The position numbers were made by a program, and so were the translations under genes. The notes under the pieces are model-generated. The model had not been told where the DNA came from. It saw only the letters and a list, made by a program, of their open reading frames with translations, and ran no database searches. Below are positions 10,801 to 20,355 of a stretch of DNA of 62,000 nucleotides, in pieces; within the stretch, counting starts at the first letter, position 1; each line of letters opens with the position of its first letter. The DNA lies in contig NMRA01000037.1 in NCBI GenBank assembly GCA_002633005.1, positions 1,157,950 to 1,219,949 of the forward strand, in the 5' to 3' direction. The DNA comes from Phoronis australis. Its lineage: Eukaryota; Phoronida; Phoronidae.

Positions 10801-13180
10801 CCTGGGTTGCCGGCTCATTCGCCTACAGTTCAGGACCATATGATTGTGGTGATGTTTTAATCCCAAAGCGATTTGGTTTAAAACGTAGCATCCACAACAA
10901 AACAGCGGCGACATTCCAAGAACACTGAATCCAAACTCAGACTAAACCGCTTTTGATGAAAACTACGGAACGTTCAGTTACACGTCATGTACCGTACGTG
11001 TTTTGAAAATCATGTACGTGTGTCTTGGCTACACCGTGTTAAGACGTGGCCGATTCACTTTGTCGGGGTCAGTTTTGACTAACTAAAATTAGCATGAACA
11101 TTTCCAGGAGAGAAAAGACGCATTTGAATAGTGACTGCAACAGTGAATGACGGGACTTTAAATCTCGATGAAACACTGCTCTGGGAGTTTTTTCCCACTA
11201 GAGGCGAAACTTCGCTAAAAGCGGTAAGTGGGAAACTTTTTATCTGCAAGCGAAACTTTAGTCACTGAAAATAGTAGGATGAAGAAGGACTCTTATCATT
11301 TCACAAACACTAGTAAATGGCGAAAGAAAAAATTTCAGTTAGCCTGGAACTCTTCACTCAATATTCGTTTGAGTACGAATGAGCTGTCTGTTGTTTACTC
11401 TGATGTCTGAATCGCCATCTAGCGATAGTTTCGATATCGCTGTCTAGTGGGAAGGTACGCGAAGTTTCGTCGTCGAAGTTTCGGTAAACCGAAGTTCCCC
11501 TACTCGAGAAGCAAGTAATTGCAAAGGAATGCTTATGACAGCGCAGGCACATCAAATGTTTAGATGGCAACTAATCTAAAATTGTGTCGGGTACCGCTGC
11601 AACCAACTTTCCTATCCTGACGCCTGACGTCATACCACTTAGCATTTAGCAATATTTTAGGGAGATTGGGAAATCAATAAAAAACATTCACGAACCTCTC
11701 GTCGGGTCGTTCTTTATAAAATTGAAGCATTGTTAGTAAGGAATTGTCACAATTTTGCTCACCAACTTTTTGCTGTCAACCAAGCAGTCAGAACCCACGT
11801 GTATGATTACGTTATCGAGTCTGAAATTCGAATAAAACAATATTGGAGTGCAATACGGAAAACAATACCACATAGCTGTATTGCACTCAACTTATTCAAC
11901 ACTTATGGGGTAAAAAGCAATTGTTGTGAGGGCAACCATTGTGTTAAATAAAAGTTTGACATAATTAACCGGTGTACTTTGTAAGTCCATTTAAACTCGT
12001 TTATTCAACGTTGTTGGTAATGCTCATTCTGAAGAACAGTACTGACCTTCCACCTTTGGCACACGTGACCCATTTTTCCGCCAATAGTTTCCTTTCTTCC
12101 GTTGATAAAGACACGGATTCTCCAGTAGTACCGTTCACTACAAAAACATCGAGATCTTGCATGCATTACTGCAGGTAACTGATTGAATTTATTTAATTTC
12201 TTTAAAAACGCTAACCTCCTACTACTTTTTTAAATACAGAGTAATAAATCATGGTGGTTTGATAAAAATTCTCCTTAGTTTACTCTCGTAGCACCCCGGG
12301 CCTTAAGATGAAGTTCTGTAGGCCATAACCAACTGGCTAAAAAGCCGAAAAATAAAACTTAAAATTCAAATAGCAGATTATCTGTTTTAAAATAAACGTG
12401 TTTCGACCTCTAAAAGTCAAAACCAAACACTGATTACGGTGAAACGTTTCGAGCCGTTGTTTAGTGACAGAACTCTCTTACATTAGCGGCCTTTTACCTT
12501 TTCATTGGTTACGGTTTCGCAAAAAACGTCTACAGAATTATAACGTGGTCTAATAAGTCCAATCATGACGGTGTGGAAAGGTACAGCTAACGATGATGTT
12601 ATGTTATCCCAACTTACCAAACACGTTCCTGACGCCATTCTTACTGAGGTATTCCGCATATTTGTCTATTACAGGCAAATTTAATTTCCTAGAAAATTGA
12701 AATAATATGTACATGTGTGTTAAGCTGCACTTCATGTCCAGAAACTTGTAAAATCAAGTTTTCACATGAGACTATGAACCACCAACAATAACAAATATAC
12801 GGAAATGAAAGTTTCAACTGTTAACAGCGACGCACCAATTATTTAGATTTTTCAATCTAAAGCGACAACCAGAGATTCTTCGCAGAGATTCTCTGGTATT
12901 GCAAAAACAAAACGATGGATTCGAAATGCATTCTGCAACCTTGATTAGTCATGAATGTGACAATAACTATAAGCCTTGATTGGCATTATCGTACTAACCG
13001 TTTGCAAATTCTCGCTAATTCAACATTCCCATCTCGGGTAATTTTAAATGCAAATGTTAAAGCTGTTTTGACATCGGGTTAATTTCCCATCAGTTGATAA
13101 GACACACCAACAACTCACCCATCAGCGGTAAATGGAGTAAACACAGCACTGACGAGACCTCGCAACTTGTAGTTCTTGGG
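1707..13180 (-). CDS. NPL: N-acetylneuraminate lyase (sialic-acid aldolase), nine exons
   Basis: The enzyme cleaves N-acetylneuraminate to N-acetylmannosamine and pyruvate in the cytosol (family knowledge). Nine exons, read from 13180 down to 1707, total 941 bases or about 313 codons; the human enzyme has about 320 residues. The order of conserved blocks fits the DHDPS/NAL class I aldolase family throughout: GLVSAVFTPF near the start, NGTTGE (substrate-carboxylate loop), the IIHVG strand, IGADA, the FYYYHIP block with the catalytic Tyr, GLKFTSTDL with the Schiff-base Lys, and AVGSTYN. All catalytic residues I can place are intact. Every junction joins in phase except 8990/4021, which is off by one base. 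A short first exon with the start Met, upstream of 13180, was not found. Introns run from about 170 bases to 5 kb. Confidence 0.9.
2317..2494 (-). CDS. NPL: NPL exon h (AVGSTYN block)
   Basis: Acceptor CGAATTACAG, donor GGTT|GTAAGT, 178 bases. It encodes VLLGAYALGICNAVGSTYN and then a helix with a DEGDIEGARREAYRSQSF core. AVGSTYN is conserved with the human enzyme. Confidence 0.93.
2495..3855 (-). other. NPL: NPL intron between exons g and h
   Basis: No convincing exon. It contains one copy of an interspersed repeat (2668-2850). Plus-strand open frames at 3135-3681 have no recognisable content. Confidence 0.6.
2668..2850. repeat. Interspersed repeat family R1, copy 1
   Basis: Shares a diverged core with 34470-34680 and 43556-43720. 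Common blocks are a GACGT-containing start, a CAAAAT(T)AAAACAATG-like block and, in two copies, an ACCTGGTAAATCTT block followed by AACTCCCC. No coding capacity and no clear terminal repeats. Confidence 0.55.
3856..4021 (-). CDS. NPL: NPL exon g (Schiff-base Lys)
   Basis: Acceptor AATTAACCTCAG, donor CAG|GTAATT, 166 bases. It encodes a helix with DML, then FCGLKFTSTDLVTVTQCMLA and IMFGCDQ. The Lys in GLKF is the residue that forms the Schiff base with pyruvate in this family. It joins to exon h in phase 0. Its 5' junction with exon f is one base out of phase. Confidence 0.9.
4211..4336. mobile_element. MITE family M1, diverged copy
   Basis: Starts ATTGACGCTAGGACCTCGC and ends CTACTGAACTT, with the family core AATGAGAGCACGTGAT between. 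It matches the five other M1 copies in the window. It lies in the NPL intron. Confidence 0.7.
4548..4877 (+). CDS. Small predicted secreted protein, orphan
   Basis: Single-exon frame of 109 codons from an ATG in good context (CAAAATGGC) to TAA at 4875-4877. Residues about 8-27 are a hydrophobic stretch after a basic start (RSKLLIWTATLLLFLVKNGF), followed by small polar residues, which looks like a signal peptide. The rest (about 80 residues) is mainly helical in composition with no Cys and no known motif. It lies inside an NPL intron on the opposite strand. A decayed sequence similar to its 3' half lies at 25879-26030, so it is either a duplicated gene or part of an unrecognised repeat. No family recognised. 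Chance cannot be excluded for a frame of this size. Confidence 0.4.
   Translation: MATNLQRSKLLIWTATLLLFLVKNGFGDSQRTDRSLFLENKLSAQNDIMALQETWWSLESVINEYRALRRPEIAVNLTKEQFQTNFIALSSLSQFFVMEGGISAALNTP
4948..5045. repeat. Short direct duplication
   Basis: GGCTGATACAGTGTATTTGA followed by CGAAGAGCTGAGAAAA is repeated about 55 bases later with small changes. It directly follows the secreted-protein frame. Confidence 0.7.
5130..5272. repeat. Cluster of short palindromes, core CGACAATATGTCG
   Basis: Several near-palindromic units built on GACATA(T)ATTGTCGC, GTCGCATGCGACA and CGACAATATGTCG recur in both orientations over about 140 bases. No coding capacity. Confidence 0.7.
6528..6960 (+). pseudogene. P2RX7 C-terminal-domain-like ORF, frameshifted
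   Basis: Two overlapping frames (6528-6743 and 6730-6960) join through a frameshift near 6729. The second carries VCCHEI, then CLTDHPDF, then NIGVLTTLF, the spacing expected of the P2X7 intracellular (ballast) domain found free-standing in many invertebrate and transposon-linked proteins. The first frame supplies an acidic N-terminus and a CGADC pair. The start codon appears mutated: ATG in copy B corresponds to GTG at 6528. Stop is TAA at 6958-6960. The domain family is recognised from motif spacing only. Confidence 0.6.
7040..7271 (-). pseudogene. THAP zinc-finger ORF, degraded
   Basis: Starts at an ATG (7271-7269) and reads a THAP-like N-terminus with the first Cys pair (RCIVPPCANY), then is broken by stops and frameshifts. 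The nucleotide sequence continues to match the intact THAP region of copy B down to about 7040. It converges on the P2RX7-like frame, which ends at 6960. Confidence 0.6.
8829..8946. repeat. Cluster of short inverted units, core AAATTGACACA
   Basis: AAATTGACACA/TGTGTCAATTT units recur at least five times in both orientations over about 120 bases, ending 44 bases from NPL exon f (8990). Same style as the clusters at 5130, 25296, 28210 and 58126 but with its own core. Confidence 0.7.
8990..9082 (-). CDS. NPL: NPL exon f (catalytic Tyr, YYYHIP)
   Basis: Acceptor GTTATTTCAG, donor C|GTAAGT, 93 bases. It encodes the helix DLVGLMKDLASEAPDTP and then FYYYHIPNLTGVD. The family's catalytic Tyr lies in this YYYHIP motif. 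The exon ends one base into a codon, whereas the next recognised exon (4021) needs two bases carried over. Confidence 0.92.
9083..11762 (-). other. NPL: NPL introns between exons d, e and f
   Basis: Apart from exon e (10447-10522) I see no exon, repeat with clear ends or RNA gene in 9083-10446 and 10523-11762. Confidence 0.5.
10447..10522 (-). CDS. NPL: NPL exon e (IGADA block)
   Basis: Acceptor TTTTCTTTTAAAG, donor G|GTAAGA. It encodes ARHAQDIGADAISSMPPVFM then KPTSV and one base of the next Gly. It matches the AEIGADGIAVIAPFFLKP block of vertebrate NPL. Confidence 0.9.
11763..11820 (-). CDS. NPL: NPL exon d (IIHVG strand)
   Basis: Acceptor GAATTTCAG, donor TTG|GTGAGC, 58 bases. It encodes LDNVIIHVGSDCLVDSKKL, matching LDQVIIHVGALSLKESQEL of the human enzyme. 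One base completes the codon left open by exon c, and it ends in phase 0. Confidence 0.9.
12047..12137 (-). CDS. NPL: NPL exon c (NGTTGE substrate loop)
   Basis: Acceptor GATGTTTTTGTAG, donor AAG|GTCAGT. It joins in phase to give VF-VNGTTGESVSLSTEER and then the helix LLAEKWV. The GTTGE loop binds the substrate carboxylate in this family (GSTGE in bacterial NanA). Confidence 0.92.
12618..12688 (-). CDS. NPL: NPL exon b
   Basis: Acceptor TTTTCTAG, donor G|GTAAGT. It completes the split Gly and encodes KLNLPVIDKYAEYLSKNGVR followed by NVF. This corresponds to the first helix of the aldolase barrel and leads into the substrate loop. A nearer AG at 12666-12667 would remove conserved residues and break phase, so I chose 12688. 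Confidence 0.9.
13119..13180 (-). CDS. NPL: NPL exon a (N-terminal beta strand)
   Basis: Acceptor TTCCTTTCTAG precedes CCC AAG AAC. The exon encodes PKNYKLRGLVSAVFTPFTAD plus a split Gly and ends at GG|GTGAGT. The human protein has a matching PKKKLQGLVAATITP a few residues after its Met, so only a very short start exon is missing upstream. Phase 0 in, phase 2 out. Confidence 0.9.
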
Positions 13181-13239
13181 CTAGAAAGGAACACAAATCA
13201 AGTCACCCATCACGACCTGATCTTAGTGGCGACTTACAC

Positions 13240-13319
13240 AGCGTTCACATACCGTCCGATTAAGAGGCATATGTGACGTCTGCTTCGCCGTCTGAAAAAA
13301 TATCGCATCAGTGAACGCT
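13240..13319. mobile_element. Short inverted-repeat element M5, copy 1
   Basis: AGCGTTCACAT at the left and CAGTGAACGCT at the right form inverted ends 80 bases apart. The left half matches the reverse complement of the element at 29570-29628 (ACAGCGTTCACAT then a CGTCCGATTA-like block). It lies just upstream of NPL exon a. Confidence 0.5.
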
Positions 13320-13648
13320 CGTCAGACCTCCGATCTGCCGTGTCATCGTATTTCTCAAACGGAAGATTAGTACCCTTTTTACCGTGAGAAGTGTAGGCCT
13401 ACATTCTAATGACGTGATTCGCTGTTAGGCCCTGCTCCATTTGGAGCATAACCACGAATGCTTATGAGAGAGAAATCTGAAGTGTGGGTTACTCTGTTAT
13501 TATTACACGTGATTCACCACGAACATAATTCCCAAAGGCTAGGTGTTTTGTGACAGAACTGCTGCTACGCAGCAGCGGCACTAGTTGTGGGTAGATTTCT
13601 CTCGTTTAAAGACCGTTTTGACTATGTGCTGGTAACGAATCTGACGAT

Positions 13649-13745
13649 GGGGCAGTGTGGCCTAGTGTGATAGGTGCCCGCTTTCTTTACTCGAGGTCGT
13701 GGGTTCGTGTCACACTGTAAAACCCTTGAGTCAGGTTTCTAGCAT
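13649..13745 (+). repeat. tRNA-derived SINE-like sequence
   Basis: Contains an A-box-like TGGCCTAGTGTGATAGG and, about 35 bases on, a B-box-like GTGGGTTCGTGTC, followed by a non-tRNA tail. It does not fold as a complete tRNA and has no proper 3' acceptor arm, so I call it a SINE head and not a tRNA gene. A weaker related stretch lies at about 21346-21410. Confidence 0.45.
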
Positions 13746-14934
13746 CTCAGCTGGGTTTTAACTATATATTAAGAAAACATACAAATGGTTCCAGGTGATC
13801 AGTGCAATGGGCCCACATACGCAGCCTGGCCACGTATGGTATAACGTGTATTAGACCACCTGCAATAATTTTTGAAACGAATCTGACAATATTATCCAAC
13901 GCTAGGTTGTTTTTGTGTTGTTTACCAGCAACGATAGCAGAACGACAGACTTTGCACTGTGGTTTGCAATTCGTGCTTGGGGGCAGTTTACACTGCGGAT
14001 ATATTCGTAGCCTCAACTCAAATGCAAGGTATCGAAAATGATGTTCCGAGGACTGGGATCAGATTGGCAAGAATTTGGGCAAGTCTCAAATGAGTGTTAC
14101 TTTCTCATTATTATATATTTCTAATGTGGGCCGAAGACTTATATACGCAAAATAGTTCATTCAAAAACTCATAAGACGGCAGATAAGATGCCTTTATGAG
14201 CGGCCAAGCGTTTTACTTTCTTTCTTTTCAGAAGCCCTTTTCGTTAGAGTAATTACTAAATCAAGAGTGCTTGTCTGAAAACATCAGGCAAAAGTGAGAA
14301 CGCTGCAAATTACATTCTTTTGACATTTATAGCATGTTTGTATGTTTGGATGGAATAACGAAGACGAAAAACCAAAATAGTTCTCGCGGTTCAGTCTAGC
14401 CAAATATCAAACTGTTATGTGGAATTTTTAATTAATCAATCCACTGAAAATGAAGTGGGATTTTCATGGCCATCACGTTAAAATGTCTTGCTGACGATTG
14501 CACAATGTGAGAGAAGCGTACTTTTTTCTCACCGATATAGAGTAAAAATATGATAGATTGAGTCAAAACGTAAACATTCTGATCCGAATCTCGGCTCCAC
14601 AATAGATCTGCGATTCCGGGTAATTTCGGGTACCCGCTGCACCCCCAGTAAATACGCAAAGCCGCGTATCGGCAGACATACTGTTTTTGTTTACACAGCT
14701 AGCGAGGACCAGAACTACACATATTTTAACGCAACTCAGATCGAACGAAGCAAGGCACAACTCTCGTGACGAACGAACTATTGCTATTAATGAACTGTCA
14801 TATTTTAATGGCACAATTTGTTTCACCTTTCTTGCCTGTGTCTTGCATTCTGCTGGGGTAGTAACTTCAGACATGGCTGCTCGTTGCACTATGAGAATCA
14901 CGTGACTAAGATAACAAAGTACTCTCGAATCAAA

Positions 14935-14935
14935 N
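14935..14935. other. Single unresolved base
   Basis: The base is given as N. Confidence 1.
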
Positions 14936-14949
14936 AACAGTTCTCACAG

Positions 14950-16150
14950 GGGTTTGCCTATCAGAAGACACCATTTCTTCAGTCTGTCAAAAACTGCATG
15001 CAAACACTGAAAACCAAGCTAGACTAAGAAAAATAGGGGCAAAAAAACCCTCCGCAAAATCTGCACTTTTCACCCCACAATCACCAGTTGCCTGCCGAGG
15101 CTCGATCTAAAGCCAACATTAAATTCCGAAAGCAAATTTCCTACCAATTCCAAAACTGTGGCCCAAAAGTATTGTCATCCAACTAAGTTTTTGCAAATCT
15201 GGCTTGTTTGAGGGCTACCTGAAATCGCGGCCAATTTCTCAGTCGCTACCAAGCAATGGACAATTGCAACAGGTGGCCGCCATCTTGAAAAAGAGGGCAG
15301 CTACAGCCGAGCAAAAGCTGTATTTTTCATTCTCAACATGTTCAAAAATACAAGCAAACCTCATTCACTTGGCCTATGTGTAATATCTCACTAAAAATGC
15401 CCCCCAAGCCTGGCCTACACCTACTAGATCTTAATATTTTGGCAGTGCAAATTGGCCGCTGCCACAGCCCAACTATTCAGTGCCACCTAAGCTCTCACTG
15501 GGTTTTACCTGCCAATGTGCATATCACTGGACTTGCTGCCCTTCATTCACTGTGTCGAAAACTGTGAAGTGAAAATGAAAAGTTGTGAGTCGTTTCACTG
15601 GGCATCAAAACTGCTACACACGACCACAGCCAACATTATTCTGTCTCACGTTTTTAGCCCTTTCACTTCAACCGAGAATGGAAGCGAGGCTCCGGCCGAG
15701 AAAAGGTGGCAAAACGCAAATTTGGCAGTTTTCAGTCCGAAGCTGCCATTTGGCTGCCAATGCTACGCATAAGCCAACACTAGATTCTGAACGCAAATTT
15801 TCTACATAGTGTATAAATGTGGTTCAAAAGTGCTGCCATCGGACTAGATTTGTTTGCAATTCTGGGTTTTTCGAGGGCTTCATGAAATCACAGGACATTT
15901 CTCACCGGCAACGCATAAAAAAAGCGATAAGGGGCCACCATTTTGAAGAAAACAGAGTATCTACAGCCGAACTAGTAGACTTTTCTAATTCCCAGTATGT
16001 TCTCTAATTCAAGCAATCCAGATTCACTGAATCTACTTGTCAGTAATACCTACCTCAAAAATAATACCGCCCAAATATGACATACATGTACTACAAACAT
16101 TCAATTTCTCTTTTGGAAATTGACCGCGGCTACAGTCTAACTGTACAGTG
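14950..16150. repeat. Two-copy tandem duplication, period about 658 bases
   Basis: Blocks recur in the same order about 658 bases apart: GCCAACATTAAATTC / GCCAACACTAGATTC, then TTTGAGGGCTACCTGAAATC / TTCGAGGGCTTCATGAAATC, GCCGCCATCTTGAAAAAG / GCCACCATTTTGAAGAAA, and CTACAGCCGA. Divergence is clearly visible, so the duplication is not recent. Open frames here do not survive in both copies. Confidence 0.75.
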
Positions 16151-16561
16151 CCACGAAAACTGATCGTTAAATACCACGTCCGTGTAGTTTTACGGTTCAC
16201 CCATCAGGAGAACACCTGCTAACGAACCTTGCAGTAAGATAGTTATTGGAGACTCCTAGTGCACGGAGAAACCTAACGAATTGTAACGCCGAGGTTAAGT
16301 GAAGAAAATCACTAAGTAATGTAGATTTGAAAATAAGGCTGTTCAATTATCTTGTTATTTCTTACTCAATCTGTACGAATAGTTTGAACTTGCTCAAACC
16401 GTTAAACGTATAGACGTTTCGTGGGATAACGTGCAGACATCGTCAATACGGTTGCCGCATTGGACTTTTAATCTGTAGCAGCGAAGTTCATATTATCAAA
16501 CTTTATAGCTTCTAAAGATGAGTTTCACAACCGATATCGCTCGGCTTGTTATTGCGGTGAA

Positions 16562-16582
16562 GATATATATATATATATATAT
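16562..16582. repeat. (AT)n microsatellite
   Basis: About ten AT repeats. Confidence 0.95.
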
Positions 16583-17933
16583 CTACAGTACTTTGACCGC
16601 TGTTTTCCCTCATGTTGATGTTGATAAAACTTTCAAGATATTGTGGCCTGGTCAACAATACATGTCGGTGCATTCCTGAGTTCAAACTGTACGCAGTAAA
16701 TCGAAAAGCAAACCGGGGACTTAACAAAAATCGTCCTTGAAAATAATCGTATCAAAACTCTTTACATACTCACTGTTGTACAAGCCTTCGGATTCCTCTC
16801 AGGCCTATGATAACCTGTCCGTTATTTCATGCCTTCACCTCTTTTATTATTATACTGAAAATGATTCGATCAGATTATTCTCATTTTTCTTTTTATTCTC
16901 CCCGAAGTGTTGAGGGCAACGTATTTTCTGTTCCTAACTAATAGGTGCTTATGTTTATAGACTTCATTTCCACACACCCATGCGGGAAGAAATACGCAAT
17001 AACTATTCTGCGAAATTCGTGAATGGCTACCACAAGCTGTATTTCCTGAGTGACGTATAACATGAAAGCGTGCTCGCGTCGTACTTTGGCAAACAATTAA
17101 CAAGTAGTTGTGTCCGACATTTTTGCAATATGACAAGCTCTGTTCTCATGCGTTGTGTTATCAGCGCAGACACTTTTTCTCACAGCTCTAAATTTTTCGC
17201 AACATGGGCACGTGGATTTTATTTTCCAGTTAACGGAACGTGTCTCTTTAAAAATTAATGAATTTCAAAAGCTTTCCTGGAACATAAGCTTGTTATTCTA
17301 AAGGTGTTGGATTATCCAGATAGTCCTTGCATTGCTCTAGCGATACAAGAAAACACGGTTAAACACTCAAACGTTGGCACGTCAAATGATACGTAAAGTA
17401 GCTCTTTCGCGCCACATTGCGTCACCTTCAGAAAGTAGCAAACAAAGAACGTCCGACAGCAGTTTTAAATTACATTCAATAGTTTTTTTTGAGCCACGTT
17501 TGGATTTTCCTGACCCAGTTTCATTACAATTAACGCCTACTTGGTTGGCTGGCATTTTAACTTTTGTTCTTGTGAAGGTTACGGATGACATTTGCATAAT
17601 TTTTGAGTCTGTTCTGAGTGAATGATTGCCAGTTGTTCACCCCTTGACCCAACTTTTGCTCAGTCGTAACTTTTCTTACGCCATTGTTGCTTGCAAGCGG
17701 GAAGTTGAAAGATAGCAGGAAATTCAGGTATCCTTCATACACTTTAAATTTTTTAAACATTTGCTTGGTCGTCATCCACCTTTCCCTGGTTTCTTTAATC
17801 CCGAGAGGTTTGGCAATGTGAATGACGTGTCTATCAGCTCGTAGTAATCACATGCCAAGGTGACTTTGATTCCGTGTATTTTTTGTTTTTAAGCAGCTGG
17901 GTGCCCTTGTGGTAGTCATAACACAGAGGGAAA

Positions 17934-18158
17934 ATGGAATTTGGAACCAGTTTCATTGGACTTAATGCAAGGTTTTTGAAGTCTGTAGCCCAGTATACCG
18001 TTCACATTTCCAGATTTTATACATCCTGTGGAATAGACTGTTGGAATTGCCAAGACCTGGCCTATATCTTCCACGGGCACTACAGTGTATTAAATGGAAC
18101 ATCAACTACAGCGAGCGCTGTTCGCAATTATTTTCGCGGCGATGTAGATGAAAGTCAG
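17934..18158 (+). CDS. Possible first coding exon, unknown product
   Basis: An ATG after GGGAAA opens 75 codons that end at a donor-like CAG|GTAATA in phase 0. The composition looks protein-like, with three closely spaced Cys (CGIDCWNC) in the middle and an NYFRG motif near the end. No family recognised and no partner exon found. It sits 86 bases left of transposon copy B. Chance is a serious alternative. Confidence 0.25.
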
Positions 18159-18408
18159 GTAATACGCCTAACCGTTCATTACATTTGACAATTTATAACT
18201 TCAGTGTGGTCAGAGCACTGGCGGTATAAAGCGCCGAAGTGGTTTTAAAGGAGAATGCCACCTGATTTAATTAGTCTTTTTTACCGTCTTAATCGGTCTA
18301 TATCCACATCGCCTCTCATACGGTCGACCTCACCTTGCCGAGAGGTGTCGCGTTAACATGTGAGGAAGGTGAGAAACGACGCAGCGACGTCAGTGGTTCG
18401 TCTGCAGA

Positions 18409-18711
18409 GTGAATGCCGCTATATTGCGGTGCATCGTTCCCGCTTGTCCGAACTATGAAGTTGCGAAGAAAGCGGGTATATCGTTTTTTCGACGTCCTCG
18501 AGAGCCCGAATTGCTTAGGAAGTGGCTCGCTGTAGTGAAGAATGACAGGTACGCTGTTAATAGCAAGTATGAGGCCGCCGTGAAACATCTCCGTGTCTGT
18601 GGCCGGCATTTCGTCGACAGTGATTTCTCTGACGAATTCCGGCTCACCAAAGATCTATCCACACGTTCCTTTGCCTGTGCATGTTCGCGGCGCCTCTCTA
18701 GCATTTCTTGA
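18409..18711 (+). pseudogene. THAP-domain ORF, truncated and without its ATG
   Basis: The frame starts at GTG 18409 where copy A has an ATG a few codons earlier. It shows a good C2CH THAP zinc finger: Cys8 and Cys13 (CIVPAC), an FFRRP block at 26-30, Trp39, and CGRHF with Cys64 and His67. THAP domains bind DNA and are found in P-element and Kolobok-type transposases. The usual AVPTIF-type end of the domain is missing: after residue about 80 the frame runs across an internal deletion into antisense sequence of the neighbouring frame and stops. Non-functional as it stands. Confidence 0.75.
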
Positions 18712-18840
18712 TCAGTGTATTCCGGTTCGAACTGATAGCCTGTGAAACCTATACGATCCGACCCGTGAAGTCTTCGTAGGATGAGCTCTTGACAAAGTCG
18801 GGATTGACGCCGGGCGAGTTGTCATGTAGACGTTTATTAT
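18650..18840 (-). pseudogene. N-terminal remnant of the P2RX7-like ORF
   Basis: Reads on the minus strand from an ATG near 18822 that matches the GTG start of copy A at 6528. It includes a FTGYQFEPEYTDQEMLERRR block matching FTGYQLKPDYTDQEIIERLR in A. It is frameshifted upstream of that block, and the Cys-rich domain is deleted. Confidence 0.6.
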
Positions 18841-19848
18841 TCTGCGTTCTGTTTCTAAATGAATTATTCTCATCCTAGCCAATGCTGATATAAAACTAAA
18901 ACAAAATCTGTCTCATTAAATACTATTTGTAATGCCTATGCCGTATTCGTGAGTGCAAATGTTGAGAATAAACCACTGCGTTAGTACCAGCTTTTGATGC
19001 CGGCAATAAAGGTAATTGATCGGGCACCGAGGCCGTGTGAGCGCATGCTAATTCAGTGTTTGCTGACAGAAAGTTGTTTTGAAACAATTATTACTCGATT
19101 TTATATGCTATGGTCACATGTTAGGAGAATCTTTATTTAGAAATACAAATACATTATTCAAATCATTGGTACTGTTCAACCTTTGCCCTGGCGGTCTGTG
19201 GAAGGGGAATCCGTCGGACTTCGCGGCCCCCGACAAGTAAGTAGATTTTTAGTTTCGTGGCTAATTCACATAAACAATTACGTGCACATTATTTCTTTGG
19301 CTCACATTGGCCTGATTGGGTTCCGAGCCACTGGCCGGGATAACAAGCGTTTTGTGTGTTTAGACCTCAAAAAATAACAAGTATAAACAACACAGATCTA
19401 GGTTCTCCTGTCTGTATTTCACGGATCGAAGAATACTTCGAATTCATCTCTGAACAGACCCCAAACTCCTGCTGCGGACCTTAGTAAATTGGCCTGCCGA
19501 ACTTTGTTGACTACGGTGTATCCAAATACCAATAAATTCGTAAGAGCGAAATAAAAAACACGTTTTTATAAGAACTCGGTGTATTTCTAAGGGTTTTACA
19601 TCGAAGTTTGATGAGTTATTGCTGTTAAACGATGAATTCAAGCGATAAGCTAACACCAGTAACCCGTGCTGTGAACTGCTGAACAGACTGCGTGTGAAAC
19701 CAATGACGTCTTTTCATAATTTCAACACCTCCGTCTGCCGTCAGGTGTCAGGTAACGCAACCGAACGTGCCGTTATCGAGTAGAACTACTCGATCTAAAT
19801 TGATACAAAACAGGTTGTTTTTTGGGTGGTATTCTCCTTTAACCAAAA

Positions 19849-20355
19849 CCTTTTTGCGCGTTGAATTGCGCTTATTCAACGTGCACTGTTTCTTAATCAA
19901 TCAATTGCCTATTCAACACGATGAATTGGTTCTTGAACGATTGTCTTTCTGCGCTTATTCAACGCGCACTGTTTCATAACCAAAGCGCATAATTGATTCG
20001 ACGAGATGAATTGGTTCTTGAAAGCTATCCTTTTACGCATAGCCAACGCGCAGAAATGCATATCCAACGCGCAGAATTGCTTAATCAACGCGTGGTATTA
20101 GTTATTCAACGCACAGAATTGGTTATTGAACGAGCACTAGCTTATGTCCATTCAAAGACAACTCATAACCGCCGAAAGGGCGCAGAACACAGGAAAGACG
20201 GTCGAACTGATTAAAAGTACAGGCGCTGAATAATCAATTCTGCGCCTTGAATAAGCGCAGAAAGGTAATCGTTTAAGAGATAATGCTACGTGTTAAGTAA
20301 CTGATACTACGCGTTCATTAAGCAAGTCTGCGTGTTCAACGCGCAGAAAGATACT
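19849..20355. repeat. Degenerate 21-bp repeat cluster, core TTATTCAACGCGCAGAATTG
   Basis: The core and its variants recur more than fifteen times in both orientations. The central part is a 21-base tandem array that gives a seven-residue QRAELVI-type pattern in one frame. It begins directly outside the right TTAA of transposon copy B. Confidence 0.75.

Larger units (their letters stand above)
13181..17933. other. Stretch without a confident gene
   Basis: Should contain the NPL start exon and promoter, which I could not identify. Holds the M5 element, the SINE-like sequence, the 0.66-kb tandem duplication and a TA microsatellite. Confidence 0.5.
18245..19842 (-). mobile_element. TTAA-flanked THAP/P2RX7-like transposon, copy B
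   Basis: A complete element: TTAA then AGGAGAATGCCACCTGA at the left, and GGGTGGTATTCTCCT then TTAA at the right, i.e. inverted terminal repeats of about 15 bases between TTAA targets. It is the reverse complement of copy A over several blocks. An internal deletion has removed the region between the two genes (A about 6690-7080). It carries the better-preserved THAP domain on the plus strand and only the N-terminal part of the P2RX7-like frame on the minus strand. Confidence 0.85.

Noticed and set aside
12138-12168. Upstream acceptors for NPL exon c at 12168 or 12155
   Set aside because: They bring an in-frame stop or extra residues; the acceptor before 12137 joins exon b exactly in phase and gives the family sequence NVFVNGTTGE.
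13649-13745. tRNA gene
   Set aside because: A and B boxes are present but the acceptor and anticodon arms do not pair properly; a SINE head is more likely.
19849-20355. Coding repeat protein with QRAELVI units
   Set aside because: Units occur in both orientations and the frame is broken outside the central array; best read as a DNA repeat.
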